From: Pseudanabaena sp. SR411
GTDB taxonomy: Bacteria; Cyanobacteriota; Cyanobacteriia; Pseudanabaenales; Pseudanabaenaceae
Reading direction: 5' to 3'
DNA length: 57,914 nt
Assembly (NCBI RefSeq): GCF_002251945.1
Contig: NZ_NDHW01000181.1
Span: forward strand, 1-57,914
The translations under genes and the position numbers were made by a program. The notes beneath the pieces were generated by a model. The model was not told the DNA's origin, did no database searches, and saw nothing but the letters and a program-made list of their open reading frames with translations. Below are positions 55,686 through 57,914 of this stretch, in pieces (position 1 is the first letter of the stretch; every line of letters begins with the position of its first letter).

Positions 55686-57044
55686 ATGAACCCAGACATC
55701 ACTACTTCTAGAAAAGCAGCAAAAAAAACTTTTGGGTATATCAGCAGTTCTAACCTAGTGATTATTGCCTATGCGACAGCATTTTTCCCGCGAGTGCTAA
55801 TGATGCTGAAGTTCCCTTCAGCCGTAAATTTCTTGCATTTCGCTGCTGTTCCCTTTGCATGCGCTGCAGTCTTAATTAAGGCTAAGTCGAAGGATAAGAA
55901 ACAACTTGCCAACTCAATGGCACTTTTAGGAAGTCTTTGGCTTCTACTAACTATTTCTTTTGCCAGTGCACTTTTGAATGATGTTGGCATCATTAATGTT
56001 ATTCTTTCATTCCTCATGTGGACTGAACCTTTTCTCTTGATTCTGGCAATCGTTTCGATCCCAATGTCATTAGAGGTGTTCGCACAATTTCGCAGATGGA
56101 TTTTAGGCTTTGCTTTTTTCAATGTTGGCTTTTCCCTGATCCAAAAGTTTATTTTAAAGTGGGATACCTGTGGTTGTTCACCTGGGGGGTGGGGCGATGG
56201 CGATGCAATTAAAGGGGTATTTATTAACCAAGGATCTGGGCATGTCGTTTCAGCTTCAGTCTGTGCCACTGTTGGCATTTATTTCTATATAAATGCTAAA
56301 GATCGCCCGATGTGGCAACGAATTCTAGTATTGCTCGTTGGGATCAGCAATATTATCTGGTCTCAAGCAAATCAGGTTGTAGTAGTTATGGCTGGAGGCT
56401 TTGCAATACTATCGTTAGTCAATATGAAAGATTTAGTTAAGGCGCTTTCATATTTGATTGGATTTATAGTTTTTGGAATTGTATTCGCTTGGGCAATTTA
56501 TAACGTTCCGGGATTAGAGACTTTTCAAACTTGGATTAGACCCGAAATCTATGGGCCAGAAGGAGAAGCCACGAAGCTGAAATTTTCGGGGATCAGGTTT
56601 ACGCTCGAGCATTTTCATTCTCCACTCAACTGGTGGTTGGGATTGGGGCCAGGACATACAGTTGATCGACTAGGAGGATGGATGTTGAAAGACTTTAGCG
56701 ATTTACTCAATCCACTTGGCGCAACCCGTTCTCCAATAGGTGAGCAAGTATGGTCGTTTATGGGTTCAAGCTGGTTAGGTGGTGGCAGTAGTTTTTTTGC
56801 ACCTTTTTTTGGTTGGGCAGCCATCTGGGGAGATTTAGGTTTTTTGGGACTTGGTGCTTACCTATATGTCTGTTGGATTACTTGGAGCCGAATCTGTCCC
56901 GACGATCTTTCTAAATATCTAATGCTGACAGTCGCCATCAATGGATTAATTTTTACCCAGATGCAAGAACCAGGATATATGCTTTTTATAGCTAGTCTAA
57001 TTGGATTACGATGGCAGGAACTTCGCGTATTAAATGTGGGGTGA
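55686..57044 (+). CDS. O-antigen ligase/polymerase-like membrane protein (Wzy/WaaL superfamily)
   Basis: 452 residues from ATG 55686; a GTG at 55626 would add 20 residues that do not look like part of the fold. About eleven hydrophobic segments and a large periplasmic loop between LGLGPGHTVDRLGG and FFAPFFGWAAIWGDLGFLG match the Wzy/WaaL superfamily, whose members join or ligate lipid-linked glycans on the outer side of the plasma membrane. It is the second such protein here after 13548, consistent with two glycans or with separate polymerase and ligase steps. It ends the GT4 block; only IS debris follows. Confidence 0.82.
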   Translation: MNPDITTSRKAAKKTFGYISSSNLVIIAYATAFFPRVLMMLKFPSAVNFLHFAAVPFACAAVLIKAKSKDKKQLANSMALLGSLWLLLTISFASALLNDVGIINVILSFLMWTEPFLLILAIVSIPMSLEVFAQFRRWILGFAFFNVGFSLIQKFILKWDTCGCSPGGWGDGDAIKGVFINQGSGHVVSASVCATVGIYFYINAKDRPMWQRILVLLVGISNIIWSQANQVVVVMAGGFAILSLVNMKDLVKALSYLIGFIVFGIVFAWAIYNVPGLETFQTWIRPEIYGPEGEATKLKFSGIRFTLEHFHSPLNWWLGLGPGHTVDRLGGWMLKDFSDLLNPLGATRSPIGEQVWSFMGSSWLGGGSSFFAPFFGWAAIWGDLGFLGLGAYLYVCWITWSRICPDDLSKYLMLTVAINGLIFTQMQEPGYMLFIASLIGLRWQELRVLNVG

Positions 57045-57133
57045 AATGAGCAACTGTAAAGAAAACCATGCAGGGTATGACCTCAATCTGATACAATAAA
57101 AAATGTAAAATAAAATCGTAAAAGAATATAAAG

Positions 57134-57914
57134 ATGGGTCTTCAATCAGTGAATGTAGAGGGAAATCAAGTGAAGATAGAAATGATTATAGACCTGAGTC
57201 ATTCAATGTTGACGAGTGAAGAAAACATTCAGAATAGTTTAAACAAAGTAGGTTGTATCGCCACAAAAGCAGCGCTGAAATATTGAGATACAGATGGCTC
57301 AACAATCGAGATTGCAGGAGAAAAGATGGAAACTAAAGGAGAGCTACCGAAAACATATCAAACCCCTTATGGAGAAGTCGTGGTTGATCGTCATGTCTAT
57401 CAACGCGCAGGAGGAGGAAAAACTTATTGCCCTTTAGAGCGAGAAGCCAGAATCATCATCACATCAACCCCATTGTTTGCAAAACAAGTATCCTCAAAAT
57501 TTGCTTACGGTTCAGCGCGGAAGTGCATCGCGACTTAGCCGAAAATCATAGCCGACCAGTGGCGTTATCCTATATTCAGAATGTCAGTGAAGCTGTAGCC
57601 AGAATTATTGAAGCCAAAGAAGAAAGTTGGAACTATGTTCCACCAAAACTAGATGTAGAGATCCATAGCGTCGCCATTGGTTTAGATGGTACATGTTGCT
57701 GTGTGAAACAGGATGGAGAGAGGCGATGGTGGGAACTATCAGCCTCTATAACGCAGCAGGCGAACGGCAACATACAATTTATATTGGTGCAACACCCGAA
57801 TAAGGCAAAGCGCCAATTCAAGGATGAAATGCAACGGGGTCTGATGAAGCAAAGAATACTTCGTAAGGAGTACGATAGTCAAGTGATTTTCTCGGTCTGT
57901 GATTGATCAAATTC
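57134..57914 (+). pseudogene. Decayed ISKra4-family transposase
   Basis: The start MGLQSVNVEGNQVKIEM and later CIATKAALKY, DTDGSTIEIAGEK, YQTPYGEVVVDRHVYQ and TYCPLEREARIIITSTP are ISKra4-type. An in-frame TGA at 57284-57286 breaks the N-terminal part. A frameshift near 57490-57510 moves the reading to DLAENHSRPVALSYIQ, EAKEESWNYV and VAIGLDGTC. A further shift gives AMVGTISLYNAAGERQH and a TAA where family members have Tyr after GATPE. At least three lesions make it non-functional. It continues towards or beyond the right edge of the window. Confidence 0.88.

Noticed and set aside
55769-56278. 169-residue antisense frame over the Wzy/WaaL-like gene
   Set aside because: The opposite strand encodes a convincing polytopic membrane protein; the antisense product is charged and featureless.

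Overview
The window looks like chromosomal DNA of a filamentous or unicellular cyanobacterium, possibly Pseudanabaena-like; the genus is a guess. The cyanobacterial highly iterated palindrome GCGATCGC and its core CGATCG recur throughout the coding regions. Many genes lack a clear Shine-Dalgarno sequence. The protein families (modular PKS/NRPS with a TubC-type docking domain, DUF4347-type giant proteins, very large GT4 arrays) are typical of that phylum.

Layout. (1) 1-11012: the end of a polyketide synthase, a complete KS-AT-KR-ACP module, and a terminal C-A-PCP-TE NRPS module predicted to load serine and to end in a thioesterase with a Cys nucleophile. (2) 11012-22819: joined by a TAATG overlap, a Wzx-type flippase, then GT4 enzymes, a Wzy-like polymerase with an extra soluble domain, a secreted glycoside-hydrolase-like protein, a WecA-like initiating phosphoglycosyltransferase, an SDR protein and a GINT-like propeller protein. 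(3) 22820-28734: a disturbed zone with a decayed IS256-type transposase carrying a perfect hairpin, two minus-strand genes (Wzc-type co-polymerase/tyrosine kinase and a WecG/TagA-type glycosyltransferase), and two long non-coding stretches rich in inverted repeats, including a nested 113-nt stem structure. (4) 28735-36285: a tight amino-sugar operon (N-acyltransferase, Gfo/Idh oxidoreductase, DegT aminotransferase, second acyltransferase, epimerase, second DegT enzyme, DUF218 membrane protein, L-2-hydroxyglutarate oxidase). (5) 36758-43410: a giant secreted-type mosaic protein and a three-part GT/TPR/Rossmann fusion. (6) 43462-57044: a PglK-like ABC flippase, eight GT4 glycosyltransferases and a second Wzy/ligase-like membrane protein, with one MITE-like insertion. 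(7) 57134-57914: a decayed ISKra4-type transposase running to the window edge.

Together this reads as one or two cell-surface polysaccharide (or glycolipid) assembly loci. Sugar nucleotides are made by region 4, started on a polyprenyl carrier by the WecA-like enzyme, and extended by eleven GT4 enzymes plus the WecG-like one. They are flipped by the Wzx and/or PglK-like proteins, and polymerised and exported with the Wzy-like proteins and Wzc. The two most unusual ideas the sequence supports are these. First, the acyl-serine PKS/NRPS line is translationally joined to the polysaccharide flippase. Second, a possible closed 2-oxoglutarate/2-hydroxyglutarate loop links the WbpE-like aminotransferase, the WbpB-like oxidoreductase and LhgO.
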